This document shows positions 8,948-17,451 of a stretch of 64,000 nucleotides of DNA, piece after piece (position 1 is the stretch's first letter; each line of letters begins with the position of its first letter). A program made the translations under genes and the position numbers. Origin of the DNA: Haladaptatus paucihalophilus DX253 (lineage in GTDB: Archaea > Halobacteriota > Halobacteria > Halobacteriales > Haladaptataceae). Under the pieces are notes generated by a model. The model ran no database searches, was not told where the DNA came from, and worked only from the letters and a program-made list of their open reading frames with translations. The stretch spans positions 2,195,734 through 2,259,733 of the forward strand of contig NZ_AQXI01000001.1 of the NCBI RefSeq assembly GCF_000376445.1, given 5' to 3'.

Positions 8948-10927
8948 ATGGGACAAACACTGACGGAAAAGATTCTCGACGACCACCTCGTCGAGGGCGA
9001 ACTCGAAACCGGTGAGGAAATCGGAATCGAGATCGACCAGGTTCTCACACAGGACACGACTGGGACCCTCGTGTGGCTCCAGTTCGAGGCGCTCGACATG
9101 GACGAGGTCCAGACCGAGATCGCCGCGCAGTACTGTGACCACCAGACCTACCAGTTCGACTTCAAGAACACGGACGACCACCGCTTCCTCCGCTCGGCGG
9201 CGGGCACGTTCGGTGCACACTACTCCCGTCCCGGCAACGGTATCTGTCACAACGTCCACAAGGAGAACTTCGCCGCACCCGGCAAGACGATGCTCGGGTC
9301 CGACTCCCACACCCCGACCCCCGGCGGTCTGGGTGAACTCGCAATCGGTTCCGGCGGTCTCGACGTCGCGGTCGCCATGGGTGGCGGCCCGTACTACATC
9401 GAGATGCCCGAAATCGTCAACGTCCGCCTCGAAGGCGAACTCCCCGAGTGGGCGACCGCGAAGGACGTCATCCTCGAGATGCTCCGTCGCTTCTCCGTGA
9501 AGGGCGGCGTCGGCAAAATCTTCGAGTACACCGGTCCCGGTGTCGAGACGCTCTCGGTCCCCGAGCGAACGACCATCACGAACATGGGAACGGAACTCGG
9601 CGCAACGACGTCCATCTTCCCGACGGACGAGAACACCGAGGAGTGGCTCTCGCGCCTCGGCCGCGAGGACGAGTACGTCGACCTCCAGCCCGACGACGAC
9701 GCGGAGTACGACGACGAAATCGTCATCGACCTCTCCGACCTCGAACCGCTCATCGCACAGCCGTCCATGCCCGACAAGGTCGTTCCGGTCCGCGAAGTCG
9801 CCGGACAGTCGGTCGACCAGGTTATGATCGGTTCCTGTACGAACGGTGGCTACGAGGACATCCTCCCCGCCGCGAAGATGCTCGAAGGCCGCACGGTCAA
9901 CCGGAAGACGGACCTCATCGTCGCTCCGGCGTCCAAGCAGGCCTCCGAGATGCTCGCCCGTGAGGGCTGGGTCGCGGAACTGATGGCGGCAGGCGTCAAC
10001 TTCTCCGAGGCGACCTGTGGTGCGTGTATCGGTATCGGTCACGTTCCGGCGTCCGATTCCGTCTCGCTCCGTACCTTCAACCGCAACTTCGAGGGTCGCT
10101 CCGGTATCGAGGACGACTCGGTGTACCTCTGCTCGCCCGAAGTCGCCACGGCGGCGGCCATCAAAGGCGAAATCATCGACCCGCGCGACCTCGCCGACGA
10201 ACTCGGCGACCTCGAAGCGCCCGAGTTCGAGATGGGCGACAACTACGGCACCACCGCCGACGACCCCGACCTCATCTCCCCCGACGAAGCGGTCGACGAC
10301 GAACTCATCAAAGGCCCGAACATCGGCGACGTCCCGCTGAAGGACGAACTCGAATCCGACCTCGAAGGCCCGGCCCTGCTCAAGATGCAGGACAACATCA
10401 CGACCGACCACATCATCCCCGCCACGCAGGACATCCTGATGTACCGGTCGAACATCCCGAAACTCTCCGAGTTCACGCTCTCGCGCGTCGACGACTCGTT
10501 CGCACAGCGCGCACTCGACGCCGACGGCGGCTTCCTCGTCGCCGGCGAGAACTACGGTCAGGGTAGCTCGCGCGAACACGCGGCCCTGTGCCCGATGTAC
10601 CTCGGCGTGGAAGGCGTCCTCGCACAGAGCTTCGCCCGCATCCACAAGGCCAACCTGTTCAACTTCGGTCTGCTCCCCCTCGAAATCAGCGAGGAGGACT
10701 ACGAGAAATTCGAACAGGGCGATGACATCGAAATCGTCGACGACGTTGCGGAAGCGGTCCGCTCCGGTCAGGAAGAGTTCACGGTCCGCGTGAACGACGA
10801 CTGGGAACTCACCGCGACCCTCGACGCCTCCGAACGCGAGCGCCAGATTCTCGCCGACGGTGGCAAGCTGTCCCACACGAAGAAGCAGGCAGAGGGCGGC
10901 GACACCGCGGCCTCCGCGGACGACTAA
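8948..10927 (+). CDS. acn: Aconitate hydratase
   Basis: A 659-residue [4Fe-4S] aconitase that interconverts citrate and isocitrate in the TCA cycle. The three cluster-ligating cysteines are visible: one in GSCTNGGYED near residue 297, and two in TCGACIGIGH near residues 357-360. SDSHTPTPGG near residue 120 is the substrate-binding loop. The C-terminal swivel domain contains YGQGSSREHAAL near residue 540, with the Ser/Arg substrate contacts. The length fits the compact archaeal and mitochondrial-like aconitase class rather than the 890-residue AcnA. Codon choice is strongly biased to C-ending codons, typical of a highly expressed gene. It has its own promoter and no obvious co-transcribed partner. 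Confidence 0.96.
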   Translation: MGQTLTEKILDDHLVEGELETGEEIGIEIDQVLTQDTTGTLVWLQFEALDMDEVQTEIAAQYCDHQTYQFDFKNTDDHRFLRSAAGTFGAHYSRPGNGICHNVHKENFAAPGKTMLGSDSHTPTPGGLGELAIGSGGLDVAVAMGGGPYYIEMPEIVNVRLEGELPEWATAKDVILEMLRRFSVKGGVGKIFEYTGPGVETLSVPERTTITNMGTELGATTSIFPTDENTEEWLSRLGREDEYVDLQPDDDAEYDDEIVIDLSDLEPLIAQPSMPDKVVPVREVAGQSVDQVMIGSCTNGGYEDILPAAKMLEGRTVNRKTDLIVAPASKQASEMLAREGWVAELMAAGVNFSEATCGACIGIGHVPASDSVSLRTFNRNFEGRSGIEDDSVYLCSPEVATAAAIKGEIIDPRDLADELGDLEAPEFEMGDNYGTTADDPDLISPDEAVDDELIKGPNIGDVPLKDELESDLEGPALLKMQDNITTDHIIPATQDILMYRSNIPKLSEFTLSRVDDSFAQRALDADGGFLVAGENYGQGSSREHAALCPMYLGVEGVLAQSFARIHKANLFNFGLLPLEISEEDYEKFEQGDDIEIVDDVAEAVRSGQEEFTVRVNDDWELTATLDASERERQILADGGKLSHTKKQAEGGDTAASADD

Positions 10928-10941
10928 CGACCTTTCAGCAC

Positions 10942-11282
10942 CCACCTTTTACGACGGTCACAAGCAAGAGCGATGGCGACAGCCATCGCTCTTGCTGGCT
11001 TCTTCACGGCTTCGCCGTGGAGGAACGAGGGAGCTCCGCTCCCTCGCATTCCCTGTAAAAGCTGGACCAAAAGCACTCCTCGCTCCCTCCGGTCGCTCGC
11101 TTGAATCCAGCGACCGGAGAGAGCGATAGGCTGAGGCCTCCTGCTGTCGCACGAGTTTTTCTTCCGCGAACGAGGCGAGGCGCGAAGCGCCTCGAAACGC
11201 GAACGGCGAAGCCGTGAAGAAGACTGCCAGCGGTCGGGGCGACTCGCCCCGACCGCTGGCTCCCGACCGCAGAAAAAGGTGG
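10942..11282. repeat. MITE-like palindromic intergenic element
   Basis: The 393-bp gap between aconitase and rimI is almost filled by palindromes. Its ends form an imperfect terminal inverted repeat: CCACCTTTTACGACGGTC at 10942-10959, and GACCGCAGAAAAAGGTGG at 11265-11282, matching at 15 of 18 positions. Inside are several perfect or near-perfect hairpins (AGCGATGGC/GCCATCGCT, CGGCTTCGCCG, GGAGCTCC, GCGAAGCGC, GGCGACTCGCC). No coding frame is credible. A shorter relative in inverted orientation lies at 50988-51127, sharing the CTTTTGGTCCAG...TTTT core and the GACCGCAG...AAAAGGTGG end. Non-autonomous mobile element or dispersed palindromic repeat are both possible. Confidence 0.55.
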
Positions 11283-11320
11283 TGGTCAAGGCTTTAGTCC
11301 TCCGCGTCGAATGGTCGCTC

Positions 11321-11791
11321 GTGACTACCACCGCGACCGAGAACGGGTCGATTTCGATTCGTTCCGCGGAGGATACCGATTTGCTCGCCATCTTCCGCAT
11401 CGAGAAGGCCTCGTTTAGCCAGCCGTGGCCGTTCGCGGCGTTCGAACGGTACATCGACGAACCCACGTTTCTCGTCGCCACGGACGGTGCGAAGATAGTC
11501 GGCTACATCGTCGCCGACATGATTCCGAATCACGGTCGGGCGCTCGGGCACGTCAAGGACATCGCGGTTCACCCCTCGCGTCGCGGTGAGGGAATCGGAC
11601 GAGAGCTTCTGAAACAGGCGCTTTCGGGCCTTCGAGCGCGGGGGACGCACAGTGTCAAACTGGAGGTCCGGGCGAGCAACGAACCCGCGATTTCGCTGTA
11701 TCGCGACTTTGGCTTCCGCTACTTGCGGACGATACCGCGGTACTACGGGGACGGCGAGGACGCACTCGTGATGATCGTCGAACTCGACTGA
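11321..11791 (+). CDS. rimI: Ribosomal protein S18-alanine N-acetyltransferase-like GNAT
   Basis: A 156-residue GNAT-fold acetyltransferase of the RimI/Ard1 type, expected to acetylate protein N-termini using acetyl-CoA. The GTG at 11321 is chosen because family proteins begin near the first beta strand (SISIRSAEDTDL) and the longer frame would run into the palindromic element. The acetyl-CoA pyrophosphate loop is seen as HPSRRGEGIGREL near residue 85, and the C-terminal EPAISLYRDFGF and RYYGDGEDALVM segments are characteristic of RimI. It leads an apparent operon with the DUF5810, DUF5809 and AidB-like genes (48, 24 and 28 bp gaps), the same neighbourhood seen in other haloarchaea to my recollection. 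Confidence 0.88.
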   Translation: MTTTATENGSISIRSAEDTDLLAIFRIEKASFSQPWPFAAFERYIDEPTFLVATDGAKIVGYIVADMIPNHGRALGHVKDIAVHPSRRGEGIGRELLKQALSGLRARGTHSVKLEVRASNEPAISLYRDFGFRYLRTIPRYYGDGEDALVMIVELD

Positions 11792-11839
11792 CCGTCGCCG
11801 ACTGAACCGTTTTTCAGTGCGGACGCCATACCCACGTGC

Positions 11840-12286
11840 ATGGGATATGCGTGTCCGGTGTGCGAAACGCCACAGTCCGATGGGGAACACCTCGCCAACC
11901 ATCTCGCCTTCGCTGCCATTCTCGGCGACGCGGACCACGAGTCGTGGCTGGACGAACACGCGCCCGGATGGGACGAGGAGGGACCCGACGAACTCGCGCC
12001 GCGAATCACGGAGTACGCGGAGGAGGAGGAGTACCCGCAGGTGTTCGAGGACACGGTTCACGACCACGGCCATCACGGTCACGGACATCACGACCACGGC
12101 GGATTGGAGGACGAACTCCAACAGGCCGGTGGCTACGGTCGGGACGCGACCATGGGCGCTGACGCCCAGCGGGTTATGGCCGAGGCGCGGCAGATGACCG
12201 AACAGATGCTCGGCGAGGGCAACGACGCCAAGGCGGACCGGAACGACGCCAAGGCGGACGACGAATCGAAGGACGAAAACGAATAG
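11840..12286 (+). CDS. DUF5810 domain protein with His-rich insert
   Basis: A 148-residue haloarchaeal protein with an N-terminal C2H2-like zinc finger (CPVCETPQSDGEHLANH). It also has a short His-rich run around residues 74-88 in which nine or more of 15 residues are His, and an acidic Lys/Asp/Glu tail built of repeated NDAKAD units. I recognise the N-terminal region as DUF5810. No enzymatic motif is present. The His run could buffer or deliver Zn, Ni or Co, which is inference only. It is followed 24 bp later by a DUF5809 gene; this pair is commonly linked in haloarchaea. Confidence 0.8.
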   Translation: MGYACPVCETPQSDGEHLANHLAFAAILGDADHESWLDEHAPGWDEEGPDELAPRITEYAEEEEYPQVFEDTVHDHGHHGHGHHDHGGLEDELQQAGGYGRDATMGADAQRVMAEARQMTEQMLGEGNDAKADRNDAKADDESKDENE

Positions 12287-12310
12287 TTTCTTCCCCGAAA
12301 AGTACCCGCC

Positions 12311-12721
12311 ATGGAGACGCACGGAATCTTCGCCCCGGAGACGGAGGGGGCTGCGCACGAACAGTACGAAGACGTCGGGCCGGTCGCACAGACCGTCGTC
12401 AAGGAGACGGCCAAAGCGATGGACTTCGACCGCGAGGAGTACGGCGAACGCGTGACCGGCGACGTGATTGCGACGGCGCGGGACGCCCTGTTCGCCTCGC
12501 TGCTCGAAATCAAAACCGGCACACGCGACGAGTTCGAGGCCGACGTTCCCGACGGATTCGAGGTGCACGTCGAGGGGAGCGAAAACGTCGATAACGTCGC
12601 GTGGCACGTCGCGCCGTCGGCGGAGGCGGTCGTCGCGGCGACCTACCAGCAAAAGGAGGACGCGGCGATTGCGACCCTCCAGCGCATCGCTTTCGGACGA
12701 GTGTACCGGGACATCGTTTAA
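12311..12721 (+). CDS. DUF5809 family protein
   Basis: A 136-residue acidic soluble protein matching my recollection of DUF5809, a haloarchaeal family of unknown function (N-terminal GIFAPETEGAAHEQY, C-terminal ATLQRIAFGRVYRDIV). It has no signal peptide, membrane helix or cysteine. Predicted content is mostly alpha-helical with a short beta section around residues 75-100. Its position between DUF5810 and an acyl-CoA dehydrogenase with small gaps indicates co-transcription. No function can be assigned. Confidence 0.8.
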   Translation: METHGIFAPETEGAAHEQYEDVGPVAQTVVKETAKAMDFDREEYGERVTGDVIATARDALFASLLEIKTGTRDEFEADVPDGFEVHVEGSENVDNVAWHVAPSAEAVVAATYQQKEDAAIATLQRIAFGRVYRDIV

Positions 12722-12749
12722 TTAGTTCGGCCGCGATGTGTCGGTCAGT

Positions 12750-14456
12750 ATGAGTATCGACTACGGGCGGTTCGACCGCGGCCGCGGGATGAACTACTGG
12801 CAGTACGACCCCGTTTTGCAACACGAAGTCGAGCGAACCTATCCCGGAGACCGAGGCTGGGCCGAGGAGCGGTTCGACGAGTTCGGTGCCATCGTCGGAA
12901 CGACCGTCGCCCCGAATTCGGATACCATCGACGAACACGGCCCGGAACTCCGCCAGTACGACCGACACGGGCGGCTCGTAAACGACATCGAGTACCATCC
13001 GGCCCAGTTGGAAAACGAGGAACTCGTGTACGGCGCGGGCATCGTCGCCGACTCGTTTCGGGCACCGCCGGACCGCGACGACCCGGCGTCCATGCTCCAC
13101 CACCTGACGATGGATTACCTCCTCGCGTACGCGGACGTGGGATTGACGTGCCCCGTCGCCATGACCGCGGGCGTCGCGTTGGTGCTGGAGCGGTTCGACC
13201 ACGGTTCCGACGGGTCCCTCTCGGAGTTCTTCGACCGACTCACCGCCCGCGAGTACGACGACCTGCTTCAGGGCGCGATGTTCCTCACGGAGCGACAGGG
13301 CGGGAGCGACGTCGGTGCGACCGAAACCGTCGCCGAACGCACCGACGACGGCTGGGAACTGACCGGCGAGAAGTGGTTCTGCTCGAACGTCGATTCGGGG
13401 GCCATCCTCACGCTCGCGCGGACGCCGGACGCGCCCGACGGAACCGAGGGGCTTTCGCTCTTTCTGGTCCCGGGAACGACGTCCAACGGCGAGCGCGACG
13501 GCGCGTTCGTCCGTCGGCTGAAGGACAAACTGGGGACGGTAAGCGTTCCGACCGGTGAGGTCGAGTTCCGCGGGGCGGAGGCGCATCTCGTCGGTGAACT
13601 CGAATCCGGCTTTCGATACATGTCCGAGATGCTCAACCTCGAACGCATCGCCAACGCCTTCGCGTCGTGCGGTCTCATCGGGCGGGCGCTGTTGGAGAGC
13701 AAAGTTCGAGCCGCGAACCGCGAGGCGTTCGGCAGCACCATCGACCGATATCCGCTCATGCGCCGCGATTTGGTGGAGATGGCCGTCGCTCACGAGGCGG
13801 CGACCGCGTTCACGTTCGACGCCGGGCGGGCGTTCGACCGCTACCACCGCGGCGACGAGGACGCGTTCGCGCTGATGCGCCTGCTCGTTCCCATCGCGAA
13901 GTCGAGAACGGGGCGGATGGCGGTCGACGTCGCGTCGTACGCGATGGAGATTCACGGCGGCAACGGCTACGTGAACGATTTCGTCACGAACCGCCTCCTG
14001 CGCGACGCGCAGGTGCTTCCCATCTGGGAGGGGACCTCGAACATCCTCTCGCTCGACGTGCTTCGCGCGCTGGCGCGCGAGGACGCACACGAACCCGCGC
14101 TGGCACTGACCCGTGACCGACTGGACGGTATCGAACACGACGACCTCGCCGACTTGGTGGCGACCACCCGCGACGAACTCGACGGGCTACAGGAGGCTCT
14201 CGTGACGCTTGCGACGGAAGAAGAGGAGTACGCGCAACTCCACGCGAAGGAACTGGCCGAGTACGTCTTCGACGTGTACACCGCCGCGCTGTTGCTGTCG
14301 GAGGCGGACGGCGAACTCGCGGCGGGGAACAGGCGGAAGGGATTGGTCGCTCGTCAGTTCGTTACCGACGCGTTCGGCCGCTCCGCCGCGCGAGGGATTA
14401 CCTCCGGGGACGCGCTCTCGCTCGACGGCTTCGAAGAAATCGTTCGCTTCGCCTAG
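12750..14456 (+). CDS. AidB-like acyl-CoA dehydrogenase
   Basis: A 568-residue flavoprotein of the acyl-CoA dehydrogenase superfamily, closest in appearance to AidB. It has an extended N-terminal domain, the [13 protein letters not shown] motif near residue 180, and [11 protein letters not shown] followed by [13 protein letters not shown], which carries the Glu at the usual catalytic-base position. An extra C-terminal helical region of about 120 residues follows, as in AidB. AidB binds DNA and is linked to alkylation response, but many relatives act on CoA esters. The ATG at 12750 is preferred to a GTG four codons upstream. The gene ends in a 4-bp convergent overlap with the DtxR-type regulator. 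Confidence 0.87.
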   Translation: MSIDYGRFDRGRGMNYWQYDPVLQHEVERTYPGDRGWAEERFDEFGAIVGTTVAPNSDTIDEHGPELRQYDRHGRLVNDIEYHPAQLENEELVYGAGIVADSFRAPPDRDDPASMLHHLTMDYLLAYADVGLTCPVAMTAGVALVLERFDHGSDGSLSEFFDRLTAREYDDLLQGAMFLTERQGGSDVGATETVAERTDDGWELTGEKWFCSNVDSGAILTLARTPDAPDGTEGLSLFLVPGTTSNGERDGAFVRRLKDKLGTVSVPTGEVEFRGAEAHLVGELESGFRYMSEMLNLERIANAFASCGLIGRALLESKVRAANREAFGSTIDRYPLMRRDLVEMAVAHEAATAFTFDAGRAFDRYHRGDEDAFALMRLLVPIAKSRTGRMAVDVASYAMEIHGGNGYVNDFVTNRLLRDAQVLPIWEGTSNILSLDVLRALAREDAHEPALALTRDRLDGIEHDDLADLVATTRDELDGLQEALVTLATEEEEYAQLHAKELAEYVFDVYTAALLLSEADGELAAGNRRKGLVARQFVTDAFGRSAARGITSGDALSLDGFEEIVRFA

Positions 14457-14896
14457 TTCGCTTCGGTGTCGCGCACGTCGTCACAACATTCGTTGTATTC
14501 GGTCTGGGGCGCGCTGCACTCGCCGTTACAGGGGTGATTGATGTGCTCGCGGATGCGACTCGCAACCTCGTCCGAGAGGGCGTTTCCCATCTCGCGCGCC
14601 TCGTCCGGGTCGTCGATTTCGAGGTCGTCGGTCAGGAAGTTCTCCGCGAGACATCGCTTCCACATCACTTCCCGCGCGGTTTCCTCTCCCTCGTTCGTGA
14701 GCGTCGCCCCCTTGTACTTCTCGTAGGTCGCAAGGTCGCGCGCTTCGAGCGTCGTGAGCATCTCGGTGACGCTGGCTGCGCTCACGTCCAAGGCGTTCGC
14801 CAACTCCCCGGTTTTGGCCGGACGCCCCGTGCTCTTGCTGACGAGGTGAATCGTACTGAGGTAGCGCCCGACGCTCGCGGAAACCTCGCTCATCAT
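14453..14896 (-). CDS. DtxR/SirR family metal-dependent regulator
   Basis: A 147-residue transcription factor of the DtxR/MntR/IdeR family, which represses metal uptake genes when Fe2+ or Mn2+ is bound. Residues 1-65 form the winged helix-turn-helix ([19 protein letters not shown]). Residues 70-125 form the dimerisation and metal-binding helices, with conserved W-x-R-C-L-A-E and E/H positions (DPDEAREM..., IREHINHP). No C-terminal SH3-like domain is present, so it belongs to the short class. The last 25 residues hold five cysteines ([13 protein letters not shown]), typical of haloarchaeal SirR-like proteins and possibly an extra metal or redox site. The second Met is an equally good start. 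Confidence 0.9.
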   Translation of the reverse strand: MMSEVSASVGRYLSTIHLVSKSTGRPAKTGELANALDVSAASVTEMLTTLEARDLATYEKYKGATLTNEGEETAREVMWKRCLAENFLTDDLEIDDPDEAREMGNALSDEVASRIREHINHPCNGECSAPQTEYNECCDDVRDTEAN

Positions 14897-14992
14897 CTGG
14901 CTCTAGCGGGTGTCACGGACATAAATCATTCCCAACGTCAACAACGTATCCCACGGTGATTCGATTCACGGGTGCCGGACCTGCTCGTGAGG

Positions 14993-15610
14993 TCACTCGA
15001 ACAGGTCGCTCACGTCCGTCTCCCGGAACTCCCGCTTTTCGACGTGCTGACCCAGACGCTGTGCTATCAGCGCCCTGTTTTCCGGTTGCCGGACGAAATC
15101 CATGAGGAACGTGATGAACCGGCTTCCCTCGTCCCCGGCGTCCAAATCCGCCCGTGCGAATTCGACCGCTCGCTCGAACGTCGGTTCGTCGTAGCCGAAC
15201 TCCTCGGCGAGGACCAGGGCGGCCACCGCGGACGCGTCGAATCCGAGGTCCTCGGGGCGGAGAACGGTCCCGTCGCTGGTCAGTTGCGGCGGTGCGGTTC
15301 GCTCGACGTGCTCGGGGTCGTCCCGCACGCCTCGGAGGTAGGACCGAACCGTTTCGACGTTCACTCCCCGGTACTCGTCCGGGAGTCCGGCGAGATACTC
15401 GGCCGCGCTCTCGGCGAGGCCACGGATTCCCGTCCAGTTCGCGTCGGCGGTGTGGTGTACGACCGCCGTGAACTGGATCAGTCCGTGGAGGAACCGTTCG
15501 TCGTCGGTATCCCGTTCGAGGTCTAGCCAGTGGTCCTCCCACGCGTCGTGGGCGGCGTGAAACTCACCGGCGTTGTAGATGGCGACCCCGGCACGGAGGG
15601 ATGCGTCCAT
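14993..15610 (-). CDS. DUF309 domain protein
   Basis: A 205-residue protein whose N-terminal 65 residues match the DUF309 pattern (AGEFHAAHDAWEDHWL, then FLHGLIQFTAVVHH), a small all-helical domain found in bacteria and archaea. The C-terminal 130 residues are acidic and mostly helical with no recognised motif. The start at 15610 is chosen over an in-frame Met 52 codons upstream because the DUF309 core begins a few residues after it and upstream sequence is Arg-rich and atypical. It is a single-gene unit; function unknown. Confidence 0.82.
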   Translation of the reverse strand: MDASLRAGVAIYNAGEFHAAHDAWEDHWLDLERDTDDERFLHGLIQFTAVVHHTADANWTGIRGLAESAAEYLAGLPDEYRGVNVETVRSYLRGVRDDPEHVERTAPPQLTSDGTVLRPEDLGFDASAVAALVLAEEFGYDEPTFERAVEFARADLDAGDEGSRFITFLMDFVRQPENRALIAQRLGQHVEKREFRETDVSDLFE

Positions 15611-15738
15611 ACGACTTCTTGCTCGCCGCCGACGAAAAACTCCTCCGACACCGGTCACGCGCGTAAAATGGCTCGAAAATGGATGATGCATCGACCTGAC
15701 TGAGCCACCGTCAGTAGTTTCGAACCGTCTGAAAGCGG

Positions 15739-15813
15739 TTACTTCTCGGCTTTCTTCACGGCCCACTTCTTCAAGTCGCGAACGAACAATCGGTAGTTCT
15801 CAATTTTACTCAT
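15739..15813 (-). CDS. Possible 24-residue basic peptide
   Basis: A 24-codon frame starting with ATG at 15811-15813 (MSKIENYRLF...) with a Lys-rich C-terminus, strikingly basic for a haloarchaeon. An AT-rich stretch (GAATATTTA) lies about 15-20 bp upstream and another (AAATATA) about 60 bp upstream. The peptide looks like one amphipathic helix. It could be a genuine microprotein, the tail of a decayed gene, or chance. The neighbours are a DUF309 gene on the same strand and a methyltransferase gene diverging to the right. Confidence 0.3.
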   Translation of the reverse strand: MSKIENYRLFVRDLKKWAVKKAEK

Positions 15814-15951
15814 ACACGAGTAAATATTCACGCCGGGTTCAAAAGTGTCACGGTTCGCGGTATATTTGGCCTGACACACCATGGCAGACGAGCGCTCGGT
15901 GAAAACTGCGCGAACGGCAACGGTCTTCGTGTCGTTCGACCTACGCTCTGC

Positions 15952-16698
15952 ATGGACGATATCGAACGGAAGCGGGCGACGACGGATTCGTTCGGGAGCG
16001 TCGCGGACGCCTATCTCGACAGCGACGTTCACCGAACCGGTGCGGACCTCGAACTGCTCGCGTCGTGGTGTGACGACGCCGCGTGCGCGCTCGACATCGC
16101 CTGCGGTGCCGGACACACGGCGGGTGCGCTCGCCGAAACCGTCCCTACCGTGGTCGCCGCCGACGCCACGCCCGCGATGGTCGAAACGGCCACCGACGCC
16201 TTTCCCGTCTCCGGCGCGGTCGCCGACGCGGAGCGACTTCCTTTCCCCGACGAGATCTTCGACGCCGTGACCTGCCGAATCGCCGCGCACCACTTCCCGA
16301 ATCCTGAGTTGTTCGTGGCCGAAGTCGCCCGCGTCCTCACGCCCGGCGGTGTCCTCGCCTTCGAGGACAACATCGTTCCCGAGGACGACGCGTTGGCCGC
16401 GTTCTACAACCGGTTCGAACGGCTCCGCGATTCGACCCACGGCGAAGCCTACTCCGCCGCGCAGTGGCGCGACTGCATCGGCGAGGTCGGATTGTCGGTT
16501 GACGAACTCACGACCATGCGAAAATCCCTCGATTACAAGTCGTGGGCCGAACGAACCGATCCCGGAGAGGACGCGCGCGAGGAACTGGACGAACTCGTCC
16601 GAACGCCTGAAGCTGAGGCCGTGTACGACGTAACCATCGAGGATGGAACCGTGACCGAATTCAGCAACGAGAAGGTGTTGATTCGGGCGGTGAAGTGA
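15952..16698 (+). CDS. Class I SAM-dependent methyltransferase (UbiE/type 11-like)
   Basis: A 248-residue Rossmann-fold methyltransferase. The SAM-binding motif I is LDIACGAGHTAGAL (residues 44-57), motif II the acidic end VVAADATPAM, and motif III around ADAERLPFPDEIFD with the AHHFPNPELF segment typical of methyltransferase type 11/UbiE-like proteins. The C-terminal region is diverged and offers no substrate clue. It is a single-gene unit facing the tRNA-Arg repeat array, where its stop codon is followed directly by the first palindromic sequences. Confidence 0.88.
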   Translation: MDDIERKRATTDSFGSVADAYLDSDVHRTGADLELLASWCDDAACALDIACGAGHTAGALAETVPTVVAADATPAMVETATDAFPVSGAVADAERLPFPDEIFDAVTCRIAAHHFPNPELFVAEVARVLTPGGVLAFEDNIVPEDDALAAFYNRFERLRDSTHGEAYSAAQWRDCIGEVGLSVDELTTMRKSLDYKSWAERTDPGEDAREELDELVRTPEAEAVYDVTIEDGTVTEFSNEKVLIRAVK

Positions 16699-16722
16699 GA
16701 GGTTCGCTCCGCTCGTCGATAA

Positions 16723-17211
16723 TGTGTTGGCAGAAACGTCCTGACGGAGTCTCACATGAGCGTAGCGAATGTGAGGCAAGTCAGAGCTTCGCTCTGACGG
16801 AGTTCCACGCGAGCAGACGCGAGCGTGAGGCAAGTCAGGTCGCGAATGAAATGAGCGTCCTGACGGAGATTTGAACTCGTGAAACCGTTCCGGGGTGCTC
16901 ACTTCGTTGCGCTCCCGGGCATGCGATTTCCCTGCTCAAATCTCCGCGAGTCGTTTTCCGAGCGAAGGCTCTTCGCTTCGCTCATCGCGTTACGCTCTGA
17001 AAACGTCCTGACGGAGTCTCACGCGAGCAGACGCGAGCGTGAGGCAAGTCAGGTCGCGAATGAAATGAGCGTCCTGACGGAGATTTGAACTCGCCGAGAC
17101 GGTCACGCTCACATACGTTCGCGCGCTGCGTCTCGTCTGCTCAAATCTCCGCGAGTCGTTTCTGCCAACACGTACGACTCGCTGCGCTCGTCGGTGTTGT
17201 GTTGGCAGAAA
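16723..17211. repeat. Array of duplicated tRNA-Arg 3' ends with palindromes
   Basis: The stretch 3' of tRNA-Arg (as transcribed) contains four extra copies of its 3' end. Two are exact 23-bp copies (16856-16878, 17070-17092) and two are 13-bp copies (16737-16749, 17004-17016). A 74-bp direct repeat (16806-16879 = 17020-17093) includes the 23-bp copies. A 27-bp repeat bounds the array (16723-16749 = 17198-17224). Diverged inverted copies of the T-arm sequence lie at about 16934-16955 and 17139-17160. Next to the real tRNA is a perfect 13-bp inverted repeat (17159-17171 with 17199-17211), a possible processing or termination hairpin. No open frame is credible. Confidence 0.85.
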
Positions 17212-17284
17212 CGTCCTGACGGAGATTTGAACTCCGGTCCCTGGCTCCGCAAGCCAAGAGGATAGTCCACTACCCTACCAGGAC
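17212..17284 (-). tRNA. tRNA-Arg (anticodon GCG)
   Basis: A 73-nt cloverleaf on the minus strand. Acceptor GTCCTGG pairs with TCAGGAC (one G-U), discriminator G. The anticodon stem TTGGC/GCCAG closes the loop TTGCGGA, giving anticodon GCG, which reads CGC/CGU arginine codons. The T-arm CGGAG-TTCAAAT-CTCCG is perfect. No intron and no encoded CCA. Its 3' end is the source of the duplicated fragments in the adjacent array. Confidence 0.93.
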
Positions 17285-17451
17285 TCATTCATTCATTTCG
17301 CGGTCGGCTTAATAGCGCTTGCGATGTGGCGGCGGTGTGAGGGAGAGACCCAATCCCACGAACCGGGTGCGGTGGCGATGCCGTGGGGGTAACTCAAATC
17401 GCTATTTTCGTCTACGGGAGTGTTTTTAGAATGGGTCCAGTAGCTATTGGT

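Noticed and set aside
8846-10945. Long open frame of 699 codons antisense to aconitase
   Set aside because: It mirrors the aconitase gene in a GC-rich genome, where strong third-position bias keeps antisense frames open. The sense product has full catalytic motifs; the antisense one is Val/Arg/Gly-rich without any.
15814-16902. Extension of the 24-residue peptide frame to 387 codons
   Set aside because: It is antisense to the methyltransferase gene and of shadow composition.
16856-17092. Additional tRNA-Arg genes in the array
   Set aside because: Only the T-arm part and 3' acceptor strand are present; no D-arm, anticodon arm or 5' acceptor follows.
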